Assembly: GCA_027459565.1 (NCBI GenBank)
Contig: DAIDIA010000013.1
Location: 1 to 20,505 of the forward strand
Source: Acidimicrobiaceae bacterium
GTDB taxonomy: Bacteria > Actinomycetota > Acidimicrobiia > Acidimicrobiales > Bog-793
Reading direction: 5' to 3'
Length of the DNA: 20,505 nucleotides
Positions 7,045-14,131 of the stretch are shown piece after piece. Below the pieces are notes generated by a model, which was not told the origin of the DNA, ran no database searches, and was given only the letters and a program-made list of their open reading frames with translations. Position 1 is the first letter of the stretch; each line of letters starts with the position of its first letter. The translations under genes and the position numbers were made by a program.

Positions 7045-8331
7045 ATGCCCGAGCGCTACTGGATCGAGACGCTCGGATGCCCGAAGAATCAAGTTGATTC
7101 GGACAAGATCGCGGGATCGCTCATTGCAGACGGACTCGCGCCAGCAGCGAACGCGGATTCGGCAGACGTCATTGTCATCAATACCTGCGCGTTCATTGAT
7201 GCCGCGAGACAGGAATCGATCGATACGATCGAGGACTTCATCTCTGCCCGAAGGGACGGCGCGCGCATTGTTGTCACGGGATGTCTTGCCGCCCGTTCCG
7301 GCGAGGAACTCGCCGCAGCGATGCCCGAAATCGAATATGTGGCCGACGTTGGAGTCCCGATCACACTTTCGAAGGGTCCCCGGTGGCGTTCTGATGCGCT
7401 GCGTACCGAGAGTCATCGACTCATGGACCTTCCGCGATCGAAGCCGGATCTTCCTTGGGCATATGTGAAGATCGCCGAGGGTTGTGACCGCGCCTGTGGA
7501 TTCTGCGCAATCCCATCGTTTCGTGGACCACAGGCCTCGCGGTCGATCGATGCGATCGTGAACGAGGTGCGATCCCTTGAGGTAAGCGAGATCGTTCTCG
7601 TTGCACAGGACCTTGCATCATTCGGCAATGACCGCAACGAGCGCGGGTCGATCAATGAACTCGTACAAACGGTCCAGTCGCTCGTAGATCGTGTCCGATT
7701 GATGTATCTCTATCCCTCGGCGCTCACGGAGGTCTTGATTGAGACAATCATCGAGACCGGCGTGCCCTATTTCGATCTCTCATTGCAACATGTCTCCGCG
7801 CAGTTAGTGCGCCGAATGCGGCGATTTGGGAACGCCGAGCGGTTTTTGAATCGCATCAACTACATCAGGTCGATAGATAAGGCTGCCGCGTTCCGGTCTT
7901 CGTTCATCCTCGGATATCCCGGAGAGACCGAGAGCGACCACGACGAGCTCCTCGAATTCCTCGAGGCGGCCGACCTTGATTGGGTTGGCTTCTTTCCGTA
8001 TTCGGCGGAGGAGGGTACCTTTGCCGCGGACCTCGAGGACCAGGTACCCCGCGAACTCGCGCTGGAACGATTGCGTGAGTGCGCCGAACTCCAGGACGCA
8101 ATTACGGCCCGCAAACGCCGGGAGCTCGTATCGACGATCCAGAGGTGCCTGGTCGATACGCCAGGTGTTGCCCGTTCGTTCCGTGAGGCTCCAGAGATCG
8201 ATGGGATCATCCGGGTCGATGACCGGATTCCGGTCGGGAGCATGTCTGACATTGAAATTGTCGCCGCCGAAGGACCCGACCTCATCGGCTCTCCGGTGGA
8301 CGGCCAACCCTTTGCGCGCGTGGCGCGATGA
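7045..8331 (+). CDS. rimO: Ribosomal protein S12 methylthiotransferase RimO
   Basis: A radical-SAM methylthiotransferase that adds a methylthio group to the conserved aspartate of ribosomal protein S12. In the 428-aa product from ATG 7045, the N-terminal UPF0004 domain begins ETLGCPKNQVDSD and supplies Cys12, Cys48 (INTCAF) and Cys80 (VTGCLA) for the auxiliary 4Fe-4S cluster. The radical-SAM motif EGCDRACGFC gives Cys147, Cys151 and Cys154. 'LGCPKNQVDSD' and 'CAIPSFRG' are the RimO versions, not the MiaB versions, of these motifs. The barrel continues with DLSLQHVS and ILGYPGETE, and about 60 C-terminal residues form a TRAM-like domain. Its stop overlaps the start of pgsA (ATGA). The pairing rimO-pgsA-cinA-recA is a known actinobacterial order. 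Confidence 0.95.
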   Translation: MPERYWIETLGCPKNQVDSDKIAGSLIADGLAPAANADSADVIVINTCAFIDAARQESIDTIEDFISARRDGARIVVTGCLAARSGEELAAAMPEIEYVADVGVPITLSKGPRWRSDALRTESHRLMDLPRSKPDLPWAYVKIAEGCDRACGFCAIPSFRGPQASRSIDAIVNEVRSLEVSEIVLVAQDLASFGNDRNERGSINELVQTVQSLVDRVRLMYLYPSALTEVLIETIIETGVPYFDLSLQHVSAQLVRRMRRFGNAERFLNRINYIRSIDKAAAFRSSFILGYPGETESDHDELLEFLEAADLDWVGFFPYSAEEGTFAADLEDQVPRELALERLRECAELQDAITARKRRELVSTIQRCLVDTPGVARSFREAPEIDGIIRVDDRIPVGSMSDIEIVAAEGPDLIGSPVDGQPFARVAR

Positions 8332-8918
8332 CCCGCACGGAGCGTTCTGCCCGTCCAACATTTGGCCCTTCGGCAATCGCAACGCCGGCCAACGCCTTGA
8401 CGTCTCTCCGGTTGCTCGCAGCGCCGGCATTTGCCTTTGGAATTGTCGTTCTGGGGCCGAGGTCGTGGTGGCTCTGGGTCATCTGGATAGTGCTTGCGAG
8501 TTCCGACGGCATTGACGGGCATCTTGCGAGACGACTCGGCACGACCAGTTCTGGTGCGTTCCTCGATCCGCTTGCTGACAAAATCCTTGTTCTCGGAGCA
8601 CTAATCGTGCTTGTGGATCAGCACGTTTTCTCCGTGGTTCCCGTCGTTCTCATTGCAATTCGAGAGATCGCGATGAGCGTGTTCCGTACAAGGGTGAGCC
8701 GCTTCGAGATTTCGATTCCCGCGCGTAATCTCGCCAAGTGGAAGACGATTGTCCAAGATTTCGCGATTGGCTGCGCGTTCTTTCCTCCCTTTCATGCTCG
8801 CGCGATCGTCATCCCGCAGTCCCTACTTTGGATCGCGACGGCGTTGACGCTCTATACCGGATTGCAGTATTTGGTCGATGGTAGACGCATGATGGCGAGG
8901 ATGAACCGCCAGAAGTAG
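8328..8918 (+). CDS. pgsA: CDP-diacylglycerol--glycerol-3-phosphate 3-phosphatidyltransferase
   Basis: A 196-aa integral membrane enzyme of the CDP-alcohol phosphatidyltransferase family. The signature is complete: Asp60, Asp63-Gly64, Ala67-Arg68, Gly76, Asp80 and Asp84 in SDGIDGHLAR...GAFLDPLADK. These residues bind two metal ions and the CDP moiety. It would make phosphatidylglycerophosphate, the precursor of phosphatidylglycerol and cardiolipin. About six hydrophobic helices are seen (for example 25-42, 46-58, 86-104, 105-115 and 166-180). The assignment to PgsA, not to phosphatidylinositol phosphate synthase, rests on the LDPLADK wording and on its place between rimO and cinA. Start and stop codons overlap with rimO (ATGA at 8328-8331), implying translational coupling. 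The first ~18 residues are polar and variable. Confidence 0.92.
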   Translation: MTRTERSARPTFGPSAIATPANALTSLRLLAAPAFAFGIVVLGPRSWWLWVIWIVLASSDGIDGHLARRLGTTSSGAFLDPLADKILVLGALIVLVDQHVFSVVPVVLIAIREIAMSVFRTRVSRFEISIPARNLAKWKTIVQDFAIGCAFFPPFHARAIVIPQSLLWIATALTLYTGLQYLVDGRRMMARMNRQK

Positions 8919-8979
8919 GCCGAAAGGATAATCCGTGCCTGAGTGACCCGCATGTTCGCGTGTGGGCGTGACTGTTGAT

Positions 8980-8984
8980 GGAGG
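8980..8984 (+). promoter_or_regulatory. Shine-Dalgarno of cinA
   Basis: GGAGG lies 1 nt before ATG 8986 and 4 nt before ATG 8989. The second distance is closer to normal, and it is where CinA proteins begin (MRAEIVAIGTELL), so 8989 is preferred over 8986 or the GTG at 8962. Confidence 0.6.
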
Positions 8985-8988
8985 AATG

Positions 8989-10233
8989 ATGCGGGCAGAG
9001 ATTGTTGCGATAGGCACGGAGCTTCTGCTCGGGCAGATCATCGACACGAACTCCACATGGATCGCTGAGCAGCTCGCAGTTGCAGGCATTGACTGCCTCT
9101 ACCAGAGCCGCGTGGGTGACAACATTGAGCGGATTGTTGATGTCTTGTCCCACGCGCTTTCACGGTCCGACGCGGTTATAACCTGCGGAGGACTTGGTCC
9201 TACCCAAGATGACATCACTCGCGAGGCGATCGCCAAGGTCATGGGCGTAGAGCTCCTGCGTGATGCAGACGCAGAGCGAAGAGTCCGCGAGATGTTTGCG
9301 TCTCGCGGCCGCGACATGAGCGAGAACAACCTTCGACAGGCCGAGGTTCCTGTCGGGGGACGCATCATCACCCAGGTCATCGGCTCCGCACCGGGCCTGA
9401 TCTGTCCCGTCGGCGACAAGGTGATCTACGCGCTTCCCGGGGTTCCGCACGAGATGCGAGAGATGGTCACGAGGGCAGTGCTTGAGGACCTCTCTCGACG
9501 CTCGGGAGAGACTTCGACGATCCGAAGCCGGGTACTGCGTACCTTTGGAATCGCGGAGTCGAAGATCGCGGAGATCGTCACTCCTCGATTCGAAGCACTC
9601 GAGAATGGTGGCGCAGGCGGTCCGCGGATTGCGTTCCTTGCAAGTGGAATAGAGGGAGTGAAGGTTCGCATCACCGTCAAGGCCGCGACGGAGGCCGAGG
9701 CACGCGTCCTCCTTGATCAAGAGGAATTGGCGCTTCGCGCGTTGCTTGGCGAGTCTGTCTTTGGCATCGATGACGAAACGATGGAGCATTCTCTCGGCGA
9801 GGTCCTGAGAGACAAGGGATTGACGCTTGGCCTCGCGGAATCATTTACCGGCGGCCTGATCTCCTCTCGGATCGTCGCCGTAGTCGGCGCGAGCAGGTGG
9901 TTTCGGGGAGCCCTCGTTGCGTACAACGAGGAGGTCAAGTATCAGGCGCTCGGCGTAGCTCCTGGTCCGGTCGTCTCGGCCGCTGCGGCGATTTCCATGG
10001 CAGAGGGTGCGTGCTCGTTGCTTGGCAGCGACGTCGCGATTTCGACCACCGGCGTCGCTGGTCCGGACGAGCAGGAGGGGCATCCTGTCGGTACCTGTTT
10101 CGTCGGGCTGGTCGTCCGGGGGAGGAGCAGCGAGTCGCTCGTGCTCCGGTTGAGTGGCGATCGACAGAGGATTCGCGAGCTTGCGACAATTGCGGCTCTT
10201 GGGAATATGCGCCGGATCCTGCTTGGGCCCTAA
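8989..10233 (+). CDS. cinA: CinA family protein (COG1058 domain plus nicotinamide-nucleotide amidase domain)
   Basis: A 414-aa two-domain protein. The N-terminal molybdopterin-binding-like domain shows AIGTELLLGQIIDTNS and TCGGLGPTQDDITREA. In characterised CinA proteins this domain is an ADP-ribose pyrophosphatase. The C-terminal PncC-type domain begins near residue 275 with LGLAESFTGGLIS, then AYNEEVKYQALGV and STTGVAGPDEQEGHPVGTCF. This part deamidates nicotinamide mononucleotide in NAD recycling. One detail differs: the usual AESCTGG reads AESFTGG, with Phe in place of Cys; the neighbouring Ser and Thr-Gly-Gly are kept, so activity is not excluded. The gene follows pgsA by 70 bp and precedes recA by ~190 bp. 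Linkage of cinA to recA is frequent in bacteria. The competence role of the name need not apply here. Confidence 0.93.
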   Translation: MRAEIVAIGTELLLGQIIDTNSTWIAEQLAVAGIDCLYQSRVGDNIERIVDVLSHALSRSDAVITCGGLGPTQDDITREAIAKVMGVELLRDADAERRVREMFASRGRDMSENNLRQAEVPVGGRIITQVIGSAPGLICPVGDKVIYALPGVPHEMREMVTRAVLEDLSRRSGETSTIRSRVLRTFGIAESKIAEIVTPRFEALENGGAGGPRIAFLASGIEGVKVRITVKAATEAEARVLLDQEELALRALLGESVFGIDDETMEHSLGEVLRDKGLTLGLAESFTGGLISSRIVAVVGASRWFRGALVAYNEEVKYQALGVAPGPVVSAAAAISMAEGACSLLGSDVAISTTGVAGPDEQEGHPVGTCFVGLVVRGRSSESLVLRLSGDRQRIRELATIAALGNMRRILLGP

Positions 10234-10261
10234 CCCGCTGAGCAGGTATTTGAGGATCCAC

Positions 10262-10279
10262 CACGAACAGGTGTTCGTG
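10262..10279 (+). promoter_or_regulatory. LexA SOS box upstream of recA
   Basis: CACGAAC-AGGT-GTTCGTG is a perfect 7+7 inverted repeat with a 4-nt centre. Its core CGAAC-N4-GTTCG is the actinobacterial/Gram-positive LexA operator consensus. It ends about 4 nt before a TACAGT -10-like hexamer (10283-10288), so LexA bound here would cover the promoter spacer. No other CGAAC-N4-GTTCG was found by eye in the window. Confidence 0.9.
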
Positions 10280-10282
10280 AAC

Positions 10283-10288
10283 TACAGT
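10283..10288 (+). promoter_or_regulatory. Putative recA -10 hexamer
   Basis: TACAGT just downstream of the SOS box, with no good -35 at 17 nt. A start near 10295 would give a leader of about 130 nt before the recA ATG. A second candidate (TGATAC, near 10346) cannot be excluded. Confidence 0.4.
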
Positions 10289-10427
10289 GATGGAAGTTCG
10301 CCAAACGAGCGTCGTGTCGTCGTTGAGCCGTCAGGCCTCGTGGACTGATACAGCCAGGTCTTAACTTGCCCAACCACGGAGCGCCCGAGAGCGACGCAAC
10401 GACAGTCGACAGCGAAAGAGAGAACAG

Positions 10428-11489
10428 ATGGAAAAGGACAAAGCACTCGATGCGGCATTGAGCCAGATCGAGAAGCAATTCGGCAAAGGCTCGGTCATGA
10501 AGATGGGGGAGAACCTCCACCTTCAGATCGAATCAATCTCCACCGGTGCGATGTCGCTCGATCTTGCGCTTGGAATCGGCGGGCTCCCGCGCGGACGCAT
10601 CGTCGAGCTCTACGGGCCGGAGTCGTCTGGCAAGTCGACTCTTGCGCTCCACGTTGTCGCCGAGGCCCAGCGTAATGGAGGAACCTGTGCCTATATCGAC
10701 GCGGAACATGCGCTCGATCCGGTCTACGCGAAGGCCATCGGTGTCGATATCGACGAACTCCTGATCTCCCAGCCAGATACCGGGGAACAGGCACTTGAGA
10801 TAGCGGATATGTTGATCCGCTCGGGAGCGATCGATGTCATCGTCATCGACTCTGTCGCCGCACTTACGCCGCGCGCGGAGATTGAAGGTGAGATGGGAGA
10901 CACACATGTCGGCCTTCAGGCACGTCTCATGTCCCAGGCACTTCGCAAGCTCACGGGGACCCTCAGCCGATCTTCCACGATCGCGCTTTTCATCAATCAG
11001 CTGCGAGAGAAGATCGGGGTCATCTACGGATCGCCGGAGGTGACTCCCGGCGGACGCGCATTGAAGTTTTACGCGTCGGTTCGCCTTGATATCCGTCGGG
11101 TCGAGCAGATTAAGGATGGTACTGAGATTGTCGGGAACCGCACCCGGGTCAAAGTTGTCAAGAACAAGTGTGCCCCACCTTTCAAGAGTGCTGAATTCGA
11201 CATCATGTATGGAACCGGAATCAGTAGGGAGGGTTCGATCCTCGACGTCGCGGTCGATCTCTCGATCGTGAAGAAGTCAGGTGCCTGGTACACATATGAA
11301 GGTGAACAGCTCGGCCAGGGGCGAGAAAATGCCAAGCAGTTCCTCCGTGATAACCCTGAACTCGTTATCGAGATCGATGAACGTGTCAGGCAGGCCACGA
11401 TGACCCCTGCGATCGATATCCCCATTGGAGCCGGTATCGGTGATGACGATCCGATTGAACTTGACGAGGATCTCCCGATCATAAAGTAG
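10428..11489 (+). CDS. recA: Recombinase RecA
   Basis: A 353-aa RecA, full length. The Walker A is GPESSGKST (63-71) and the Walker B is VIVIDSVAAL (about 137-146). The L1/L2 DNA-binding region includes EGEMGDTHVGLQARLMSQAL and INQLREKIGVIYGSPEVTPG. The C-terminal tail is acidic (DDDPIELDEDLP), as usual. It binds single-stranded DNA as an ATP filament, drives strand exchange, and triggers LexA self-cleavage. The start is supported by the purine-rich AAAGAGAGAA 3-13 nt before ATG 10428 and by the family N-terminus (KALDAALSQIEKQFGKGSVM). Control by LexA is indicated by the SOS box at 10262. No recX follows; the next gene is on the other strand, so the common actinobacterial recA-recX pair is absent at this place. 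Confidence 0.98.
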   Translation: MEKDKALDAALSQIEKQFGKGSVMKMGENLHLQIESISTGAMSLDLALGIGGLPRGRIVELYGPESSGKSTLALHVVAEAQRNGGTCAYIDAEHALDPVYAKAIGVDIDELLISQPDTGEQALEIADMLIRSGAIDVIVIDSVAALTPRAEIEGEMGDTHVGLQARLMSQALRKLTGTLSRSSTIALFINQLREKIGVIYGSPEVTPGGRALKFYASVRLDIRRVEQIKDGTEIVGNRTRVKVVKNKCAPPFKSAEFDIMYGTGISREGSILDVAVDLSIVKKSGAWYTYEGEQLGQGRENAKQFLRDNPELVIEIDERVRQATMTPAIDIPIGAGIGDDDPIELDEDLPIIK

Positions 11490-11506
11490 CGACGACGGAC
11501 CAGAGG

Positions 11507-11546
11507 CGACATAGGGGTGGAGCCAGAACCTCCGACCCTATTGTCG
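11507..11546. terminator. Hairpin between convergent recA and DsbA-like gene
   Basis: An imperfect stem: CGACA (11507-11511) pairs with TGTCG (11542-11546), TAGGG with CCCTA, and GGAG with CTCC, around a short AT-containing loop. There is no long T-run on either side, so efficiency is uncertain. It sits 18 nt after the recA stop and 40 nt after the stop of the convergent gene, where a bidirectional terminator would be expected. Confidence 0.5.
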
Positions 11547-11585
11547 AGGTGCGAGATGGTTCAGGCAGGCAATTTCCAACTGGAG

Positions 11586-12188
11586 CTAGCGCGGGATAGA
11601 GGTGTGCTTGAATTCGTTGATCTCGGGGTGGCCCATCAGGAGGTCAAGCACCCTGTCGACCGTCGACGTAGCAAGCTTCCCGTCACCATTGGGACGAGTC
11701 ATCACACGCACAAACGCTGCCTGATCGCCCGCGATGAACGTTGGGACGCCGAAGGCCGCGTGCTCTTTTACCGAAGCCTGGTGTTCGGCGCGAATCGTTT
11801 CGAACGGCCATCCGCTCTCGATCTCGCTAAAGACAAGATCGGCGTCGACGCCAACCCGGGTGAGTGCGTTGCGGACAACTGCCTCGTCGCGAAGATCATC
11901 TCCATCATCGTGTCGAACGGCGAAAAGCGAAAGATGGGCATCCAGGAACCGCTCGGGAAGGCGATCACGCACGACAATCCCTGCGGCAAGTGCAACGAGG
12001 TCCGCGCGATGGTTGGGGTCGTCAAACGCGGACAGCTCACCAGGCGCCACATGGGCCTCCGTTAGCGAAAATCCCCGGAACGAGACGTCGTAGTCGGCAT
12101 CTGCCCGAAGGGCAGCGACGACGTGTTCGTGCGCATTACGCGCGAATGGGCAGCGGTAGTCGAAGTTCACTGAAAAGGTCATGGTCAT
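11586..12188 (-). CDS. DsbA-family thioredoxin-fold protein with single active-site Cys
   Basis: A 200-aa protein of the DsbA/FrnE/HCCA-isomerase superfamily. The N-terminal strand VNFDYRCPFARNAHEHV (7-23) carries the active-site helix start with CPFA in place of CxxC, so only one Cys (Cys13) is present. The all-helical insertion follows (about 55-130), then HAAFGVPTFI (143-152) with the cis-proline loop. No signal peptide is seen, so it acts in the cytoplasm. A protein with one Cys cannot perform normal disulfide exchange with two thiols; a glutathione- or mycothiol-linked reductase or isomerase role is possible but unproven. The start is ATG 12188 because TAGCGT ends 6 nt upstream of it; ATG 12182 is an alternative. 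It is divergent from the GNAT gene with a 118-bp shared promoter region. Confidence 0.87.
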   Translation of the reverse strand: MTMTFSVNFDYRCPFARNAHEHVVAALRADADYDVSFRGFSLTEAHVAPGELSAFDDPNHRADLVALAAGIVVRDRLPERFLDAHLSLFAVRHDDGDDLRDEAVVRNALTRVGVDADLVFSEIESGWPFETIRAEHQASVKEHAAFGVPTFIAGDQAAFVRVMTRPNGDGKLATSTVDRVLDLLMGHPEINEFKHTSIPR

Positions 12189-12194
12189 GCTTGA

Positions 12195-12200
12195 ACGCTA
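12195..12200 (-). promoter_or_regulatory. -10-like hexamer of DsbA-like gene, leaderless start
   Basis: On the minus strand TAGCGT is followed by exactly 6 nt and ATG (12188). No Shine-Dalgarno is present in that interval. Confidence 0.45.
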
Positions 12201-12294
12201 CCGTCTCGAGAGACCCCTCCGAGCACCTCCGCAACCCGTGCGATGCCGATATTTGGAGTTATTGCCGACGACCAAGCACAAGGTCGACAGCCAT

Positions 12295-12300
12295 TAGCAT
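12295..12300 (+). promoter_or_regulatory. -10-like hexamer of GNAT gene, leaderless start
   Basis: TAGCAT is followed by exactly 6 nt and GTG 12307. It is the same hexamer and spacing as before ddl. Confidence 0.45.
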
Positions 12301-12306
12301 CAGCCT

Positions 12307-12909
12307 GTGTCTGAGATTGTGCGCGCGCGTCCAAGAGATGTGCAGGCGATGACCGGCCCCCTTTCCCGTGCCTTCCTCGAAGACCCGATCGCGGCCTGGC
12401 TCTTCCCGCACCCTGAGAGTCGGGCGCGTGACCTCTCCAGGTTCTTCTTGGTGCAACTACGGCATGGATACCTTCCGCGCGGCACTGTGAAGTGCTCATT
12501 TGATTTCCAGGCAACGGCAATGTGGATCAGCTCGTGGGCGCGCCCACTTGGGATCGGCGACCGTATCGCGCACCTCCGCATCCCGATTCTGCTTGGTGAT
12601 CGATTCAATCAGGCCCGGCAGCTGACGCGCGCTCTCGCAAGTTTTCATCCCCGCGAGCCCCACCTGTATCTCGGAACGATCGGAACCTCGCCGGAGGCGC
12701 AGTCGCGCGGATATGGCTCGCTTCTTGTAGAGGCATTTCTTGACGATGCCCGGAAGATGAATGTCGGTGCGTACCTTGAGTGTTCCAGCGAACACAATGT
12801 CGGCTTCTATCGGCGGTTTGGATTCGACGTGCGACGTGAGGTACGGGCTCCGGGAGATGGTCCGACGCTGTGGCTGATGTGGCGTAAGGCAGACTCGCCG
12901 CGAGTCTGA
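12307..12909 (+). CDS. GNAT-family N-acetyltransferase
   Basis: A 200-aa acetyl-CoA-dependent acyltransferase. The N-terminal half (IVRARPRDVQAMTGPLSRAF) matches the 'R.A...D...' opening of GNATs. The acetyl-CoA site is LGTIGTSPEAQSRGYGSLLV (122-141), containing the motif-A Q/R-x-x-G-x-G/A as QSRGYG. NVGFYRRFGFDV (164-175) is the motif-B ending, with the FYRRFGF tyrosine that often acts as general acid. The overall form resembles the small-molecule branch that also has 'PHLYLGTIGT', common in actinobacteria and fungi. Substrate is unknown. It starts at GTG 12307, directly behind a -10-like hexamer, and is monocistronic: the next gene is convergent and 45 bp away. Confidence 0.9.
   Translation: MSEIVRARPRDVQAMTGPLSRAFLEDPIAAWLFPHPESRARDLSRFFLVQLRHGYLPRGTVKCSFDFQATAMWISSWARPLGIGDRIAHLRIPILLGDRFNQARQLTRALASFHPREPHLYLGTIGTSPEAQSRGYGSLLVEAFLDDARKMNVGAYLECSSEHNVGFYRRFGFDVRREVRAPGDGPTLWLMWRKADSPRV
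12890..12908. terminator. Perfect hairpin at the 3' end of the GNAT gene
   Basis: CAGACTCG-CCG-CGAGTCTG is an 8-bp perfect stem with a 3-nt loop that includes the first two bases of the stop codon (TGA, 12907-12909). It lacks a T-run. It lies between convergent genes and may limit read-through in either direction. Confidence 0.4.
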
Positions 12910-12954
12910 CCGACACGCCGAGTCGGGTGACTATGCCCGTGCGGGCCGGCAGTA

Positions 12955-13905
12955 TCAGGTCTGGGGGTTCTGGATGCGATCGACCGAGTCGGACGTAATC
13001 AATGACCGGACTCCCTTAGGCGTTCGGTCGCTTTGCAGCACGATCTCGTACAGGATGTCGAGCACGGCGCGAACCGGAGCACCAGGAAGGCCGCGACGCC
13101 TTTGGGCGACACCGACGAGCCGGGGCGCCAGTCCCTCGACGGGAATCTGCGCCCACTCACCCTCACGTCTGGCCGAGAGTGCGCCAGAGGGCAAAATTGC
13201 GAAACCCGCGCCTTCGAAGGTGAGCGAGGCGATAAGGCGGATACTGTCGGTCTCTGCGTGCGGCTCGAGGGTGAATCCCAATGACTTCGTGACGGCGTCG
13301 AGTTCGTCGCGATAGGAGGTTCCACGTGTCGGAAGCAGCAGGGGAAGTCCCCGGAGGTCAGTGAGGCGAACGAGCTCCTGTTTTGCAAGTGGATGAGACT
13401 GGGGCATGACGAGCACCAGATCTTCCTCAAAGAGCGGAAAGGTGCGCACCTCCGTTCCCGATGCGGGTAGGCCGAGAACGCCGAGGTCAACCTGACCAGA
13501 GGCAAGCTGCGAGTCGAGTCCAACGGTCGAAGCCTCGACGAAAACGAGATGGAGCATCGGATGGCGCGTTGGGGCGAGCTCAATGAGTTGGGGAACGAGC
13601 CACCGTGCAGCGGTGCCAATAACACCGAGGCGAACGGTCCCGACAACCTGTTGGGTGAGCGCGGTAACATCGGAACTCATAGCATCGAGCTCGCTGATGA
13701 TCCGCCTGGCGCGCTCGACAACGAGCTGGCCAGCCTCAGTCAGTCCACTTGTCGATCGATCGACGAGTGGCATCCCGAGCTCGCGCTCGAGCTTCTTGAT
13801 GTGCGTCGAAACATTCGATTGCACAGTCGCGAGAGCATCGGCCGCGGCGGAGAAGGATCCATGCTCGGCGATTGCGATGATGGCGTTGAGTTGACGGAGG
13901 TCCAT
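12955..13905 (-). CDS. LysR-family transcriptional regulator
   Basis: A 316-aa LysR-type regulator. The winged helix-turn-helix spans about residues 3-60, with GSFSAAADALATVQSNVSTH (16-35) as the helix-turn-helix and the usual 'IKKLERELGMPLVDRS' linker start. The rest is the periplasmic-binding-like effector domain (GTVRLGVIGTAARWLVPQLI onward). The ligand is not known. ATG 13905 is preferred over the in-frame TTG at 13923 because it gives the family start MDLRQLNAI and is 8 nt behind a TATCAT -10-like hexamer (13914-13919). It is divergent from the 6C sRNA gene, whose promoter shares the ~70-bp space between them. That space contains a T-N11-A palindrome, so self-regulation together with control of the sRNA is possible. 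Confidence 0.95.
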   Translation of the reverse strand: MDLRQLNAIIAIAEHGSFSAAADALATVQSNVSTHIKKLERELGMPLVDRSTSGLTEAGQLVVERARRIISELDAMSSDVTALTQQVVGTVRLGVIGTAARWLVPQLIELAPTRHPMLHLVFVEASTVGLDSQLASGQVDLGVLGLPASGTEVRTFPLFEEDLVLVMPQSHPLAKQELVRLTDLRGLPLLLPTRGTSYRDELDAVTKSLGFTLEPHAETDSIRLIASLTFEGAGFAILPSGALSARREGEWAQIPVEGLAPRLVGVAQRRRGLPGAPVRAVLDILYEIVLQSDRTPKGVRSLITSDSVDRIQNPQT

Positions 13906-13913
13906 CGATCCAA

Positions 13914-13919
13914 ATGATA
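13914..13919 (-). promoter_or_regulatory. -10-like hexamer of lysR-type gene
   Basis: On the minus strand TATCAT is followed by 8 nt and ATG (13905). It is close to the -10 consensus TATAAT and consistent with a very short or absent leader. Confidence 0.4.
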
Positions 13920-13933
13920 GCAAGTATCTGTAC

Positions 13934-13950
13934 TATGTGTTTGACGCATA
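13934..13950. promoter_or_regulatory. Possible LysR operator (T-N11-A palindrome)
   Basis: TATGTG-N5-CGCATA is an imperfect palindrome holding a T-N11-A core (T13936, A13948), the usual LysR box form. It lies between the LysR gene and the divergent sRNA and covers the sRNA -35 hexamer. Assignment is by position and form only. Confidence 0.35.
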
Positions 13951-13969
13951 CACCGTGATCCCGCATACT
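13941..13969 (+). promoter_or_regulatory. Promoter of the 6C sRNA
   Basis: TTGACG (13941-13946), a 17-nt spacer and CATACT (13964-13969) form a sigma-70-type promoter, the best in the window. Transcription would begin around 13976-13979, at the foot of the first hairpin. Confidence 0.65.
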
Positions 13970-13976
13970 GGATACG

Positions 13977-14060
13977 TACTTCAGGGCTCCGTGGATCCCC
14001 CCTCCACGCCCTGAAGAGTCATTAAGAAAGGGCCGGATCCCCCCTCCGGCCCTTTCTTTA
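13977..14060 (+). ncRNA. 6C small RNA
   Basis: Two stem-loops in tandem, each with a loop containing six consecutive cytosines, which defines the 6C RNA family of Actinobacteria. Hairpin 1 (13979-14016) pairs CTTCAGGGC with GCCCTGAAG and GTGGA with TCCAC, with a 3-nt bulge and a TCCCCCC loop. Hairpin 2 (14024-14058) is a perfect 14-bp stem, AAGAAAGGGCCGGA with TCCGGCCCTTTCTT, also with loop TCCCCCC. It ends in TTTCTTTA, so it doubles as the intrinsic terminator. A well-spaced promoter stands immediately upstream. In mycobacteria and corynebacteria 6C RNA is linked to control of growth and stress genes through pairing of its C-rich loops with G-rich mRNA sites. The sequence GGATCCCCCCTCC occurs once in each hairpin. 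The end points are estimated to within a few bases. Confidence 0.9.
14024..14058. terminator. Bidirectional intrinsic terminator (6C hairpin 2)
   Basis: A 14-bp perfect stem with a 7-nt loop. On the plus strand it is followed by a T-rich stretch and ends the sRNA. On the minus strand the last stem bases TTTCTT also give a T-rich end, 74 nt beyond the stop of the acyltransferase gene, so it can terminate that transcript too. Confidence 0.75.
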
Positions 14061-14131
14061 TGTCTGGACTCAGATCTCGCTCTGATGCGAGCGCTGCAGC
14101 CGTTCCTACGCCCGTGTACGCCGAGTCCCTG

